Assembly: GCA_033961575.1 (NCBI GenBank)
Contig: CM066727.1
Location: 121,322,434 to 121,386,433, forward strand
Reading direction: 5' to 3'
Length of the DNA stretch: 64,000 nt
Origin: Aselliscus stoliczkanus
Taxonomy: Eukaryota; Chordata; Mammalia; Chiroptera; Hipposideridae
A program made the translations under genes and the position numbers. This document shows, piece by piece, positions 32,790 to 45,229 of the stretch (its first letter is position 1; each line of letters begins with the position of its first letter). The notes below the pieces were generated by a model. It saw only the letters and a list, made by a program, of their open reading frames with translations. It was not told where the DNA came from and searched no databases.

Positions 32790-33245
32790 ATGAGGAGCAG
32801 AAAGTTGTATGAAAAAGTGAGGGAGAAAATTCCAGGGCAAGAGAATAGTCTAGAGAAAAGTCCCAAAACAGGAAAAAACTTTGTGAATGTTATGGGAGGC
32901 AGGGAAAAATTATGAATGTGGCAGGATTGAAGGTTGTGTGTGTCCTGCCACACTTGGCTGCATAGGTGCAAAAGTAGAATGGGTGGATAGATTTTTAACC
33001 AGGGTTTTGATTTAGCTAAGACTTTCACAAATCAGAAGAGTGGGAAGGATATGTGATAGGAATGATCACTAAGGAAATAAAGCAACATAAGGAAAAATAT
33101 GAATATTTCAGGTGGAGAGATAGAAAAGGAATGGTGAGAGGATGGTAGGATTAATAAATTGTAGGTTCTAACAATGTCTGAAGATTGTTGAAACTGGATA
33201 TTAAAAAGAATATATAGGAAGGCTGCTTTAGTAGTACAAGTAAGA
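32790..33245 (+). mobile_element. L2 fragment (probable)
   Basis: AAAATTCCAGGGCAAGAGAA, then TTTAACCAGGGTTTTGAT and AAAAGGAATGGTGAGAGGAT resemble the middle of the L2 3' region. Diverged. The minus-strand open frames here are accidental. Confidence 0.4.
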
Positions 33246-33258
33246 AATGACAATGGCT

Positions 33259-33633
33259 ATTGTATTAATTAGCTTGAGCTGCTATAACAAATACCATATA
33301 TAGTGTGACTTAAACAACAGAAATTTATTTCTCACAGGTCTGGAAGCTAGAAGTATAAGATCAGAGTGTCAGTAAAGTTAAATTTTAGTGAGAACCTTCT
33401 TCTTGGTTTGTAGATGGAAGTCTTTTTGCTTTATTTTCACATGTCTATGAGACAGATCATGTCTGTTTTTTTGTTTTGTTTTTTTAATAAAGACACTAAT
33501 CCCATTCATGACAGCTCAGGTTTGTGACCTAATTACCTCACAAAGGCTCCATATCTAAATAACATCACATTAGGTATTAGGGCTTTAACATATAAATTTG
33601 TGGGCTGGGCACAAATATTCAATCCATAGAAAC
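33259..33633 (-). mobile_element. MLT1 LTR (ERVL-MaLR)
   Basis: The plus strand is the reverse of an MLT1 LTR: TAGCTTGAGCTGCTATAACA, then ACAGAAATTTATTTCTCACA, CTTGGTTTGTAGATGGAAGT and GACCTAATTACCTCACAAAG, ending near AATATTCAATCCATAGA. It is a solitary LTR with a T-rich expansion at 33467-33486. No internal retroviral genes are present. Confidence 0.8.
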
Positions 33634-34800
33634 TATGGAGATGCAGAAAAGCATATACTTCAAGATACTTACTGTTGTTATTGCTAGGATACTGGAAAAT
33701 AAGCTCAGTGAGGTAAGGAGTGTTCCCTTCATACTTCATTTTCAGCTCCCAGAATGTGCCCAACCCAAAGAAGGTGCTTAATAAATGCTAACAAATTAAA
33801 TGAATGGATTGTATGTGTAAGCAAGATGTAGAATGGCTGCCATTATATTATATATTATAATATAATAATATATTAGTATCTTCTTATAAATATCAATCTT
33901 TTTGGAGCACCTAGTCCAGTACGAATACTATGACAGTCACTCTAAGAAAAAATTGTATGTGATATATGATTCCTTCTTTCCAAGAAATAAGAGCAGGGGG
34001 GGGGGGATGTAGTTGAAATTTAGGCAGGTATGGTAGAAAAAGGCAACGGATTTTTCTCCAGCAACTGAAAATTCGAAGAAAATGCAGAGATACCTTCAGT
34101 GTCTTCATTGAAAACTGCTTTAAATCTTGAATTCTATTGCCAGCTAAACTGTTAATCAAGTGTGAGCAAAATAACAACAGTTTTAGAATTCAAAAACTAA
34201 GGAAGTATGTACTATTTCTAAAGTGTATTACTTGCATATATATTTTAACAAAGCCAAAAATAACTCAAGTAATCAATAAATTATCAAAAGGCCTCAAAAG
34301 TGAAATTAAATAAAATCTCTAAATTATGAACTTACTAAAACCTAAGAAATTTGCCTAATATTGTCTTTTCAATGAATATACTATTAAGTCATGGATTAAC
34401 TTAGTGGTATGTTGAAGATAATTGTTTCTTATTCTACAAATAATTAGGAAACAAAATAAAGCCAAGGAAAATTAGAAATCCCAGAAAAAATGGACAACTA
34501 TCCTAGAAAGTCATAACACAAATAAGAAATAAACAAAATGTAACATTATTTTGAGCAAATTAATTAAATAAGGGAAATCATGCATCTGGTGTTGATGATT
34601 AGTGTGTTTCATTTAAATTATAGATATACTAATCTAGATTTCCGTTTCTCTTCAAATCCACTGCCACTCTTCAAATTCTGAAGTTATGAAGAATTTTAAT
34701 ATTTTATACACTTGATATTGCAAAACTGTTTATTTTTATATTTACTAATAAAATTATCCCCATGCATGGAAGATAAACCACTAAATTGGAGGTTCTCAAA
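33634..34800. other. unique stretch, nothing recognised
   Basis: Contains AT-palindromic DNA at 33842-33877 and a G11 run at 33996-34006. No gene or repeat family is supported. Confidence 0.4.
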
Positions 34801-34885
34801 GGACAGGGATTCTGTCTTGTTCGCTGCTATATATCACCAAGAACAGTGCCTTCCCTGGCACTCAATAAATGTTTCCTGATATAAT
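34801..34885 (-). mobile_element. L2 3'-end fragment
   Basis: GACAGGGATTCTGTCTTGTT, then AAGAACAGTGCCTTCCCTGG and CACTCAATAAATGTTTCCTG are the reverse complement of the L2 3' end. Confidence 0.65.
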
Positions 34886-35029
34886 CATAGGACAGAGCGT
34901 ATCTTTTATTCACTTTAATAAATGTTTGGGGCAGGAGAGGTGGAGAGAAATGTAGAAAAATAATTCGTTGTAAATATTCCTTGGTAATAACAGTAACAAG
35001 TATAATAAATATTTCTGTGAAAAATGAAT

Positions 35030-35355
35030 GGACAGGACACATCCCTTACCTCATGGAATTCACAGCCCAACTAGAGACCAAATATAAATAACTAAAAATA
35101 ATTAAATATTACAGCACTTTACATAATGGCAAATTAAAAAATGGTGAGTTCACTTAAAAGAGGTTGAGGGGACTGAGGAAGGAAGACACATGTGATAAAA
35201 TCTGAACATGAGTAAGAATCCTCAAGAAGGTTGGGAGTGAATGGTGCAAAGAAAACAGCCTATCAAAAAGAACATCACAAGAAAAGATCACAGCCTTACC
35301 AGTTTGGTATAGAGGAAAGGCTGTACACAAGATTTGGGGGGAGGTGGACAGATGG
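35030..35355 (+). mobile_element. L2 fragment
   Basis: TACCTCATGGAATTCACAGC, ATAATGGCAAATTAAAAAAT, and AGGAAGGAAGACACATGTGA with later GAAAGGCTGTACACAAGATT follow L2. The frame at 35231-35431 is not a recognised gene. Confidence 0.5.
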
Positions 35356-35359
35356 AGAC

Positions 35360-36728
35360 CAAGGCAGTACCTATGGAAGGAGTTTAAACTATGCTTTGTA
35401 CTTTCTGCACAGATACATTTTTCTTTCCTAAAAAGTCATGAACTTGTTCATTAAAAATTTTTTTTTTATGGAAGGTATTTCTCAAAACAGAGAAATTGGC
35501 AAGCAAAGTTAAATCTCATTTAGAATAAGAGTAACAATGGAAGTAAGATACTTAGATTATCATGAAAAGAAGAATCACCTTTCTCAAAATAGTGACTTTA
35601 AATGATCCTTTGTATAGTAATAGTCCTATGGAGAAAGAGCAGCTTCTATCCTTCCAGCCAAACACAGAACACCACCATAAAATTTTTTAAGAAAGTTGCT
35701 CATGGGGCCCAATGTTCCTTAAAGTTGAGTTTTACTGTATGTGTTTTTCCTAAATATCTCTATGAGTGAGAGATTGTAGTGCATCCATGTCTAATATGGG
35801 TCCCTTCTAACAGTCCTTGTATTATGAATGTAGAAGCCACCACTAAAGCAAAAGAAATTTAAAAAAAAAGGGGGGAAGAGGGAGAGAGGAAAGAAAGAAT
35901 GAAAAACACAACAAAAGAAGAAAGAAAAAAATAAAACTGATTAATGTACCAGGAATTGCTGCTCATTGCTGTACTTCAGCATGTATTGGCAGAGAGGCAA
36001 ATATGCATCTTGCTTGCTTTCATTTTCCCAGAGCACAACTTAATTAATGCTGTCATCTAGCTCCTGGTAACAGACTCATACCATAACAGCCCACCCACGC
36101 CACAAGATCAATGGAACCCTGGAAGCTACAACAGAAAGAAATTAGAACGTGCATCAAATTTGTGAAGCTTATAAAGAAAACACATTTGTCCTTCATGTAT
36201 TTTTAAAGACATCCTTGCTTCATTATATCGTGTAAATGGTTTCTCTGTTCAGTACAGCAGATAGAATTGAACTTTGGTGATATCCCATTTTTCAGAAGAA
36301 CAAAATGTCATCCACTTATAATAAAGATTTTAGTGGTGATGTTATCATATTTATGTGCTCAGTTATCCTATAGGGGTTTTGTAATGTCTGAGAAAGAGCT
36401 TGGCATATGAGCTGATTTATTTCCTGAATTTTCTTCTTTTCTTACTCTTTAGCACTCAAGAATCTAGTCTTATATCCAATTTTGAAAGATTAACTTTTTG
36501 ATCAGCTATCCCTCATGCCTTGTTTTCAGTAGCTTGTTGGATTGTGTAATAGGGAAAATAAACCAGATAATTTAAAATAGTATTTAGGCATATGCATTTA
36601 TTGACATCTATTTGCCTTTAGATCATGTTACTTTTGGATTAAAATACTAGTTTTGGAGTTGTGACATGTCATTAAATAATTTAAACTTTGGACCAAAGTC
36701 TCAGTACTATTAGAACTGAGTTGTATTT
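35360..36728. other. unique stretch
   Basis: Holds a purine-rich tract at 35847-35935. 35940-36110 has balanced composition (CAGGAATTGCTGCTCATTGC, TTAATTAATGCTGTCATCTA) and might be conserved non-coding DNA. This cannot be shown from one genome. Confidence 0.35.
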
Positions 36729-37194
36729 AAAAATACTGTTTCATGGGCCGGCCGAGTGGCGCATTGATTAAGAGCTGGCTTGGGATGCCAGCGGCCCTGG
36801 TTCAGATCCCACATATGAGGGCCAGTGACACTGCCCTCTACCGCTAAGGTGGTGAACAACAGCTCGACCTGGTTGTCTCTATAGCTAAGATGGCCGGCGA
36901 CGGTGTGGGCTGCAGCCCCTGCTGCAGTGGGCTGCCATAGGCTACAGTGAGTGGCCAGCAGCCAGCGTGAGCTGCCAATAGCCACAGTGAGCGACCATCC
37001 AGAGGCCGGTTATGGATCTCCCTCATCGGGGAAGAGCGCAATGATGATACTAACAAGGGCCAGTGAAGCAACGTCCTCCACAACTAGACTGAAGAACAAA
37101 AAGACAGCAACTTGTCTGTTCCCTTCCTCGATTCCCCAACACTGTTCCCCTCCCCCAGTTCTCCAAGAAAATCTTTAAAAAATACTGTTTCATG
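36729..37194 (+). mobile_element. tRNA-derived SINE, long form, with perfect TSD
   Basis: The body is 36746-37177. The head GGGCCGGCCGAGTGGCGCAT is the best preserved of the long copies, followed by GGTTCAGATCCCACATATG and GGGCCAGTGACACTGCC. The body has GTGAG/CAGCCA units and two CCCCAA-like blocks, ending in AAAATCTTTAAA. The perfect 17-bp duplication AAAAATACTGTTTCATG lies at 36729-36745 and 37178-37194. It is probably the youngest long copy here. Confidence 0.93.
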
Positions 37195-38457
37195 CAAATA
37201 AAAAAAAATTACATTTCTCTTATTCTGTACATAGTCATTTATTGCATTAACATATTCCTTTTGATTTTCCACATGAGGTATTATATTTACCACTTGTTTT
37301 CCTAACACTGAGTCATTCCAAATAGAATAATTCATTGAAAACTGAATAATAAGTTGCAAAATTCTGTTTTTTGAATTTAATATTTTATGGAATTGACAGT
37401 AAATATTATGTGAGAAAAACAGATTTAACTTATTGTGGTTTATATTTTTGCAATCTTTGAAGTAAATATTGCGCCCGATATTCTTAGATTTATTGAAAAA
37501 GTTTATTGATTTAAAGAATTTGAAATAGTATATAATTTGTGATATCTAAAATTGTTGATAGCTTCTACAACTATGACAAAGAGATATGATATGTCTATTA
37601 TGTCCATTGATGTGAGATTTGTTGCAGTGGTTAGATGCAGTATTGGGTCAAGGTCCTGCCATATGAATTTTAATATTTTGGAGGGGAAATAGCAATTGAA
37701 TTACATGCTTATTCTTTTGTTGTTGACCACTGATTTGTAAACCTTGGTTTCCTTTTTCAATGACTAATTTTAGTGAGGTTTAGGATTTTTAATAATGGAT
37801 TTTATGACTTTGTATCCACATATTGTGCACAGAGTATTAAACTAGTTTTAATTCATGCTATCAGTATAATTTAGAAAGGAAAAGGGTTCATTAACTTTCT
37901 TATTACCAATTTAAGATTAAGTTTCCTTATTTCCCTTCTATTATAAGTAATGATGCAGAGCTTCAATATAGTTTGCTAAAGCTATTTTGATTATTTTGGA
38001 ACAACATTTTAAGAATTTAATATCAGCAATGCATTTATAAAATTTCTAGCATCATTGGAACATGGACAAAAATATTGACTTTTTTCTGCAGGTATTTAAA
38101 AGAATCACTATTAAAAATGATCAGAAAATATATATGCTCCTGATTAACATTAGCTACTGTTAATTTAATATATGGAATCAATATTTCATCAGAGCAATGA
38201 AATTTAAGTTTTATAGTTGAGTATAAATAGAAAAAATAATATAAGTAATATAATGAAAAGTTACATTGAGTTAAGGCATTGCATAATTGCATTATTATAT
38301 TATTTCATTAATGCATGCAATAAAATAATGTCAAATATTCCAATGACTAAATTGCTCTCTTTTCTGAGATTATATGAATACAAATAGATAAAATTCTAAT
38401 TTTTCTGAGCATAATAAAGCATTTGCAAAAAATTTTTTCAGCTATGTCTTTTTTCAT

Positions 38458-38460
<3 letters not shown>
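37195..38460. other. unique AT-rich stretch
   Basis: No gene or repeat family recognised. Confidence 0.4.
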
Positions 38461-38461
<1 letters not shown>

Positions 38462-38503
<42 letters not shown>

Positions 38504-38512
38504 TGTGTGTGT
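38462..38512. repeat. (TG)n microsatellite
   Basis: About 50 bp of TG with one C interruption near 38503. Confidence 0.97.
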
Positions 38513-38849
38513 ACCTACACATGTCAAGGATTTAGGTTAGGGATTAGATATTCCCAAGTACTTCATATATACCAAAGAATGTTGCTATAACTTAGACTTT
38601 TTATGGCACATACAGTTAACATGGAAGTTGCACAAAATAGAGGAGAGTGATTTGTAATATCACATTAATGACATTTATAATGTATGTCTGAGTCACTATT
38701 TATGTCTGGTCTCAACTGGAGATTCATAGAGTTTTTTCTATGCAAACATGGAATAAGTAAAGATGAAGTAAAGGCTTGAGGTTATATGAAGACGAATTGG
38801 GAAATGTTGAAATTTATGGTCTATATTTATTTCGTGAATGGGGGCAGCA

Positions 38850-39035
38850 CTTAATAATAACACTTAATAAGTAAATATATACTATATTCCAGGCACTTCA
38901 ATAAATTCTTCACATAGTTACCTCATTTAATTGTCACAGTCACCCCACAAGATAAATATTGTAATTATATCAATTTTTTAGTTGAGCATACTGAGACACA
39001 GAGCAGGTAAGTGTCAATCACTTATGATGCCTGAA
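38850..39035 (+). mobile_element. MIR SINE
   Basis: TATATTCCAGGCACTTCAAT, ACCTCATTTAATTGTCACAG and TTGAGCATACTGAGACACAG follow the MIR core. Confidence 0.65.
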
Positions 39036-41200
39036 GTGCCATTCACATTATTGAGAATACAATATTCTATTGTTTTTTACCTTCTGGTCTTATGCAAGGA
39101 GCAGCCCTACCAAGATGACAGTAAGGAAAACAGCTGGAGTTGAATCTGTGTAGTTAAAGTTTTGAGACTGTGCTCTTCAATATTTTACCCATCTTAGAGA
39201 ATACTCAACCTTTATCAATCATTTGAGAAAAACAATATTATAGGAGGATATATTAAAAGATAAGGTGTTTTTTAAAAAAAACAACAAACTTGTCCTAATA
39301 CCACTATAATATTCTTGTCGGGAATGTTTTCATTTTATAAATACATATCTGACTTACAGTATAGTCACAGTTCACTCTGATGTTCATAAGACTTCAATAA
39401 ATAAAGATTAGTGTGAGTAGATTGGTTCAAATGTGCCAGTCATTAATCTAGAAGAGCATAACTATAATGGTTTATTAAAATGAAAAATCCCTATCATTAT
39501 AGAATATCATTTATTGCTGATATTTGAAAAGAGATCAATATTGATTATGAAATGGAAACTGTAATTTAGAAGGAAAAGATAATATGTACTAGTAGAATTA
39601 TGAAGTGGGCAAATAAAAACTCAAGAAAACTGTTTTATTATTTGAAGATGACCTAAATAATGTATTCTATTAATTTAGTGTCTCTTAACAATAGCTACAA
39701 ATGTCGACTCATATTAACAGTAATGCAAGTGTATGTGAAGCAGGTACTGACAATTGCTGAATACTAGATATCTGGTAATGGACAGAGTTTTGTTTGATAT
39801 GTCAAGTCCTGCTTATAAAAATACCAAAACAACGCTCCCTCCAAAATAAAAAACCCATTTGACTCCCTTGCCAACAGGGGTGGTCATGTGATCTATTTCT
39901 GGCTTAATAAGACATAGGTCATTTATTCTAAGAAAGCACCACCTCTTCCTATTTCCTCTACCTTCTTCATGTAGGAGTATTATTAAGTACCATGCTTAGA
40001 GTTGAAACGATTTTGGGATCTAAGGATAAAAGAGGATTAGGGTAGGTGAGCAGCTCAGAACAATCCTAACTGATATATTATATAAAGGAGAACCAGAGAA
40101 GAGTAGAGTCCTGATGGGATGATATCAATTTAGAAAGCAATGTCAATGGATCTTGTCTTGCTAGACTGCACCATGTTATGGAAAGGCTGTGACAGGACCT
40201 TGGACTCTTGCATTTACAAGTAGTGCAACATATGGCAGCATAGTATACTTCTCTAAGACTTTCACTACACTTAAAATCAAGAGGTTAATTTATATTATTT
40301 TTAACTGAGGGGATAGAAGGTCAAAATTGCTAGGTTGTAGTTTTAGACTGCATACAATCATATGTTCTTATAGTTGCAAAGATAAAATACACATATTAAA
40401 GCCTGATGGCCCCTATACCAATTCAAATAGGAAAACATATTCCAGTGATTGATTATCAATAAAAAGTGGCAAATATCCCATGAAAGAGTCATCATATTCT
40501 GTGAGGGGTCGTCGCATTTTCAAATTTATCAAAGAAAAAAAGAGGCAGCTTATAGTAATCACTGCAAATGATTTTAAAAGAGCTCTTAAACTTTCATAAT
40601 TTTGTGATTAATGATCAATATCACAATGTGGTTGGTGATGGAGCTTGAAAATTCATGACTTCAAAGTCAAAGTTCTTTCTTCCATCTAATGTATTTCTAT
40701 ATTTATTTATAATAAATATAAGCCTTTGTTACAATTGGATACAGCAAATAATGTGAATATATCAACATTTGGAAATTATTCTTTGAAAATGTAAAAGAAT
40801 TTTCACTGATTCTCATTGCCTTTCAAATTTTACAAAGTCAGAAGAACTTAAAACTAGACTAATAATAAAAGTTGAGACCCTAGGTTCTTTATAGCTATGA
40901 CCTTGCATTTCTCCATGAAAGTGCTTCTTTATGTGTTTATCAATATATTCTCAAATTTTTACAGCCCATTCTAAGAGCTGTCATAGGAGGCTTAGAGGAA
41001 ATACGGGCAGATACAACCAGCAATCTGGACTAGTGGCTTTGCTTTCAGAGAAGCTCTTTTGTTCGCATGTAGTAGGCATTCTGTAGTGAGTGATATCTTC
41101 TCTCAACTTCACGGTAAATATCCATAAAAATATTCAAAAAGACTAAATTGTCAAAAACTAAAAATGGTAAACTATAAAAGAAATCTACTTGGTAAAGTCT
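39036..41200. other. mostly unique; possible old repeat at 39850-40080
   Basis: 39868-40070 (GGGGTGGTCATGTGATCTAT, then GGGATCTAAGGATAAAAGAG) has the look of an old interspersed repeat that I cannot name. The remainder is unrecognised. Confidence 0.3.
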
Positions 41201-42480
41201 GGGGATCCACTAATACTTGGTGTATTGTCTATGGTAATGTGTTGAGAAATCTATCCTTAGGATACCCACCACACCTCCATCCTCTAAATTAGGGAACTGC
41301 TGAGAAACACCTTTTTCCAATGGCCCATCTACCGATCCCAATTTTTCTAAAAGAGAGATTTGAAAAGATACGATCTCAGCACTATCCTGTTGCTCCCCTC
41401 TAATTCCATGACCCAAAATTGTCATTCATACTCCCAAATGCTTGGCAACTATCTTTGCATATACAGCCAGTCACCCACACCACTCCCATTGGATTTTTTT
41501 CTGCCTGGATCCCTTCAGTGATATAATACCCAGTAGGTGATGTGGCAGGAACTAGGATGTGATGCATAGAAACACATTGTAACACATGATGCTAAATTAC
41601 CAAAGGAAAAATTTGTCAGGAAAGAAAGATAGGAAGAGTACCCACCAGAGGCACTGTATGCTTTGAGGTGCAGTGTTTCCTATCTTTATTCTCATAGTAT
41701 AAGCCCTCAAAGTTGGTTTTTCTTTTGTAATCAAGTGCCTGACTTAAGCTCTGATTGCCACGTATGCACTTCAAGAAGGCCATACTGTCAGCCACACAAC
41801 TAGTTAACCCTCCCTCCCCCCAATCCCTTTGTTTTAGAGATCTTCGTTGATTTTGATAAGTGACCATTTGGGCCACTTGTTTCTTTCTCTTCCCCACTTT
41901 AAATTCCCCCTCTTTTGTTTTAAATTCATCAATAAAGAGTAAAGCCATGAAATCCTAAGCCCCCACCCTCAACCCCAATAAAAGTAGAACCCCCAGATCC
42001 ATGCATGCTCTCTCTCTCTCTCTCGCTGTCTTTCATTCTCTCTCTCTAACTGTGACCTTGCTGTGTGGTCACAGGTATGCTGTGTGATTTTCAGGTCTCT
42101 TTCAAAGTTTCCTGGTGGTTATTGTTAAGCATGTCTTGCAATCATAATAATAGACACGAGGGCTGGTTCAGCCACTATGTTGGTTATCCTCAGGCTGAGA
42201 CAGGCACAAAACAATTCTTTGAAAAAAACACAGAGCATCCCAACTCAGAGAGCCTACAAGAGAGTGAGCCTCCACCCACCAGCCCAGCTTTCAAGAAATC
42301 TTTACTGGATATCACAAAGTGAGGTGGGATCCTTGTGCACCAGCCTGGCCTTCTGTCTAGATCTGGGTGGGGACTTTTAAAGTACCCTAGAGTAGGAAAA
42401 GCACCGCAGGGAAAGGGATGAAAGTCTCAGTTCCACCAAATTCTAGGCTCAGATTCATCACACCCCATCCGAGGGTAACT
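41201..42480. other. unrecognised GC-richer segment with CT tract
   Basis: This segment differs in composition from its neighbours. It includes AATAAAAGTAGAACCCCC followed by a CT-rich microsatellite at 42008-42050, a layout often seen near the end of retroviral LTRs. I can show no tRNA primer site, no paired LTR and no domain. The minus-strand frames at 41210-41948 and plus-strand frames at 42065-42380 match no protein I know. Confidence 0.3.
42008..42050. repeat. CT-rich microsatellite
   Basis: Interrupted (CT)n runs. Confidence 0.9.
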
Positions 42481-43240
42481 GAATATTCAACAAACAAAGC
42501 AAACAAGCAAACAAATGAAATGAGGGCTTAGAAAAGCAAGAACTGTCACAAAGAATGAGAGCAGGAGCTTAATTTTGAAAATTGCTTTCTGAAAGAAAGG
42601 GGACATTTAGAACACCGATTTGTAACATCAATTATGTGTTCTCGGCAAGATCTGAAAAAGATTGGCATCCATATAAAAGGAACATGGGTCAACAAGAGGA
42701 AGCAGGGTTTGAAAGTCAGTCATTCAGCAAATATTCGTTGTGAGGTAGGAAATACACACATAAAGCTTATTCTCAGAAATCCCAGACTTATTTCCAAAAA
42801 TATCAGAAATTAAAATATGTAATTGATTGTTGTTACAGAGAGCAATTGATGCTGCAGAAAGTCAACCCAGAGGAAATGCAAAAGAAAAAATCAAAAATAT
42901 AAAGCAAGGAAAGAGAATGAAAACTAACAGCAGTTTTAACCTGAAATGGTGGCAATGTATAATCAGAAAACAAACAAAAACCTTCATATGAAACAGAACA
43001 AATTAAAAGGGAAACCATCTCTTTAGGAAAAGAAAGACAAAAAGTCTACAAAGGGTAACAATAATTCCAACAAATAGAAACAAGGCTCACATATGCTGAT
43101 AATTTTCTCTCTTAATTTCAAGACTACTAAGGGAAAGATTCGTACACACCTACAAAGGGATGCTCTAGTTGAATGGGCTTCTGATCTAGACGTTGCCTTT
43201 TAGCATCCCATGGCCTCCTTCTCATGTGAGCACACAGCGG
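42481..43240. other. unique stretch, nothing recognised
   Basis: A (CAAA)n-like patch is present at 42489-42516. No gene or repeat family is supported. Confidence 0.4.
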
Positions 43241-43242
43241 GG

Positions 43243-43362
43243 TTTGCTTTCTTCATTTTACAAGGGGAAACAGAGGGCAGAGGAACCTAAACAGAAGATT
43301 AAATCGCCAGTTAATTAGCAGCAGAGCTGAGATTACATGCCTGGTCTGAATGAATCACAGTT
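43243..43362 (+). mobile_element. MIR SINE fragment
   Basis: TTCATTTTACAAGGGGAAAC, then TTAATTAGCAGCAGAGCTGA and GATTACATGCCTGG follow the MIR core to right end. Confidence 0.65.
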
Positions 43363-44540
43363 TAGAAATTCACAACATGGGATCCTTTCTTACTTGTTTA
43401 CTACATATCTTTTCAGGAAGCACTGTTGCACATGAACTAGACTTCAGTCCTGCTGATTTTTCCAAATTAATAACACGAATGAAGAATGAGAGTGACATTT
43501 AATGGGCCAATGAGGAAGACAAAATAACTTTGCCCATCTCTGTTATTTTTATTCAGTGAAAGTTTTACATATAGGCAATTTGAATGGTGTTTTTATATCG
43601 ATTGTAAATACTCAGAAATTTAAAAAAAGACATGTCTAATTTGTTAAAACCCTTGGATTTTAAGAACTATTGGTAAACAAATGGTGCTTGCCAGTGTACT
43701 TACTCCCAATAAATAAAGTCCTTAAAGTATGTACTTTAAAAATTCTATGTTCTTTGATAAATTTACTTTAAAGTCAGTATTTCTACAAATTCTACTTGAA
43801 CCCCTCTGAGTGATCTGAAATATTATATGAAGTATAAACTGCCCACCACAGTTTCTGGTATGTAGTCAATATTCAGTAATTGTCTATTTTTACTTATGTT
43901 TTAGTAGATAAAATGTCTTGTGACATAGTATAATTCACTATTTAAAAAAGGCCCTCATTTGGGAGACATCAGGGAGCATTGAGAAAAGTCTTACAAGGAT
44001 ACACTATTCATATCTTCTAATAGAATGCCTTCAACTCATTCAATGTTTTCCAGATGGAGTGAAATAAAGCATCATATTGTTACTTCCTTAAATGTGTGAA
44101 TAGTAACACATTGTAACCATTGTTAATTTATTTTTCATCTCTCCTTTCTAATAAAAATCATGAAGCTCCCACACAGGTGATTTGCCATTGAGTTTGTCTT
44201 TATGAAACAAATAGATGTTAGAATCACAGAAAAACAGTGAAAATTGTCAGCTGTTAAATATTTTTTTCACAAAATTTCTGTTCTATTCAAACCTTATTTC
44301 CTCATTCTAATAAAAGAGAATCAGCATTCATTGATATGTACTAATAGCAATAGTAAGAAACAAGAAAAATTTGATTTTTTTTCTTATTTCCTTTCCACTC
44401 CTTTATTCCTTGGTTTGATTTTTCTTTGGCTTCTTAATTTTACAAAGGATTTTTGCTAACTAAATAGAAAAGAGCAAGTGTTACTTTAAAAATTCATAGC
44501 CAATATTTTCACTGTACTGTACTTTAAAAAAACACACAAA
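43363..44540. other. unique stretch, nothing recognised
   Basis: AT-rich with no gene or repeat family recognised. Confidence 0.4.
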
Positions 44541-44546
44541 AGTTCA

Positions 44547-44962
44547 GGGCCGGCTGTGTGGTGCTTTGGGTAAGAACTGGCTTGGGACTCCAGCGGCCCC
44601 GGTTCATATTCCACATATGAGGGCCAGTGACACTGCCCTCTACAGCTAAGATGGTGAACAACAGCTCCACCTGGAGCTGAGCTGCTGTGAGTCCTGCTGC
44701 AGTAGGCTGCCATAAGCTACAGTGAGTGGCTGGCAGCCGGAGTGAGCTGCCAAGGGCTGCTGTGAGTGGCCATCCAGAGGCCAGCGACCAATCTGCTTCA
44801 CCCGGGAAGAGTGCAATGACAATACCAATGTGGGCCAGTGAATCAATGTCTTCCACAACTAGACTGAAGAACAAAAGGACAGCAACTTGTCTGCTCCCCT
44901 TCCCCGGTTCCCCAACGCTGTTCTCCTCCCCCAGTTCCCCAATAAAAACTCTTTTAAAAAAA
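44547..44962 (+). mobile_element. tRNA-derived SINE, long form
   Basis: The head is GGGCCGGCTGTGTGGTGCTT, then GGTTCATATTCCACATATG and GGGCCAGTGACACTGCC. The body contains GTGAG/CAGCC units, two CCCCAA blocks, AATAAAA and an A-run. Flanking AAAAGTTCA / AAAAGTCCA may be a decayed target duplication. Open frames on either strand across it reflect GC-rich SINE sequence, not protein. Confidence 0.88.
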
Positions 44963-45229
44963 AGTCCATCATGGTGCTTTGTTTTAAAAATCCTGGAAAG
45001 TCAGAAATTGAAAATGAAACATCTTAAATCTTAAGCATAAAGATGATACCAAAATTTCTTCCATGATGAATTAATTTTTAAAAACCAGATTCAAAGAAAA
45101 TGTCCCCTACATAAACACACACATATGCATCTGTATACATCCATATATATATTTGATTATGCATATATGACTATATAGTCACAAGATACATTACTTGAAT
45201 CACTGTTACTCTTAGCTTATAAGCTACCA

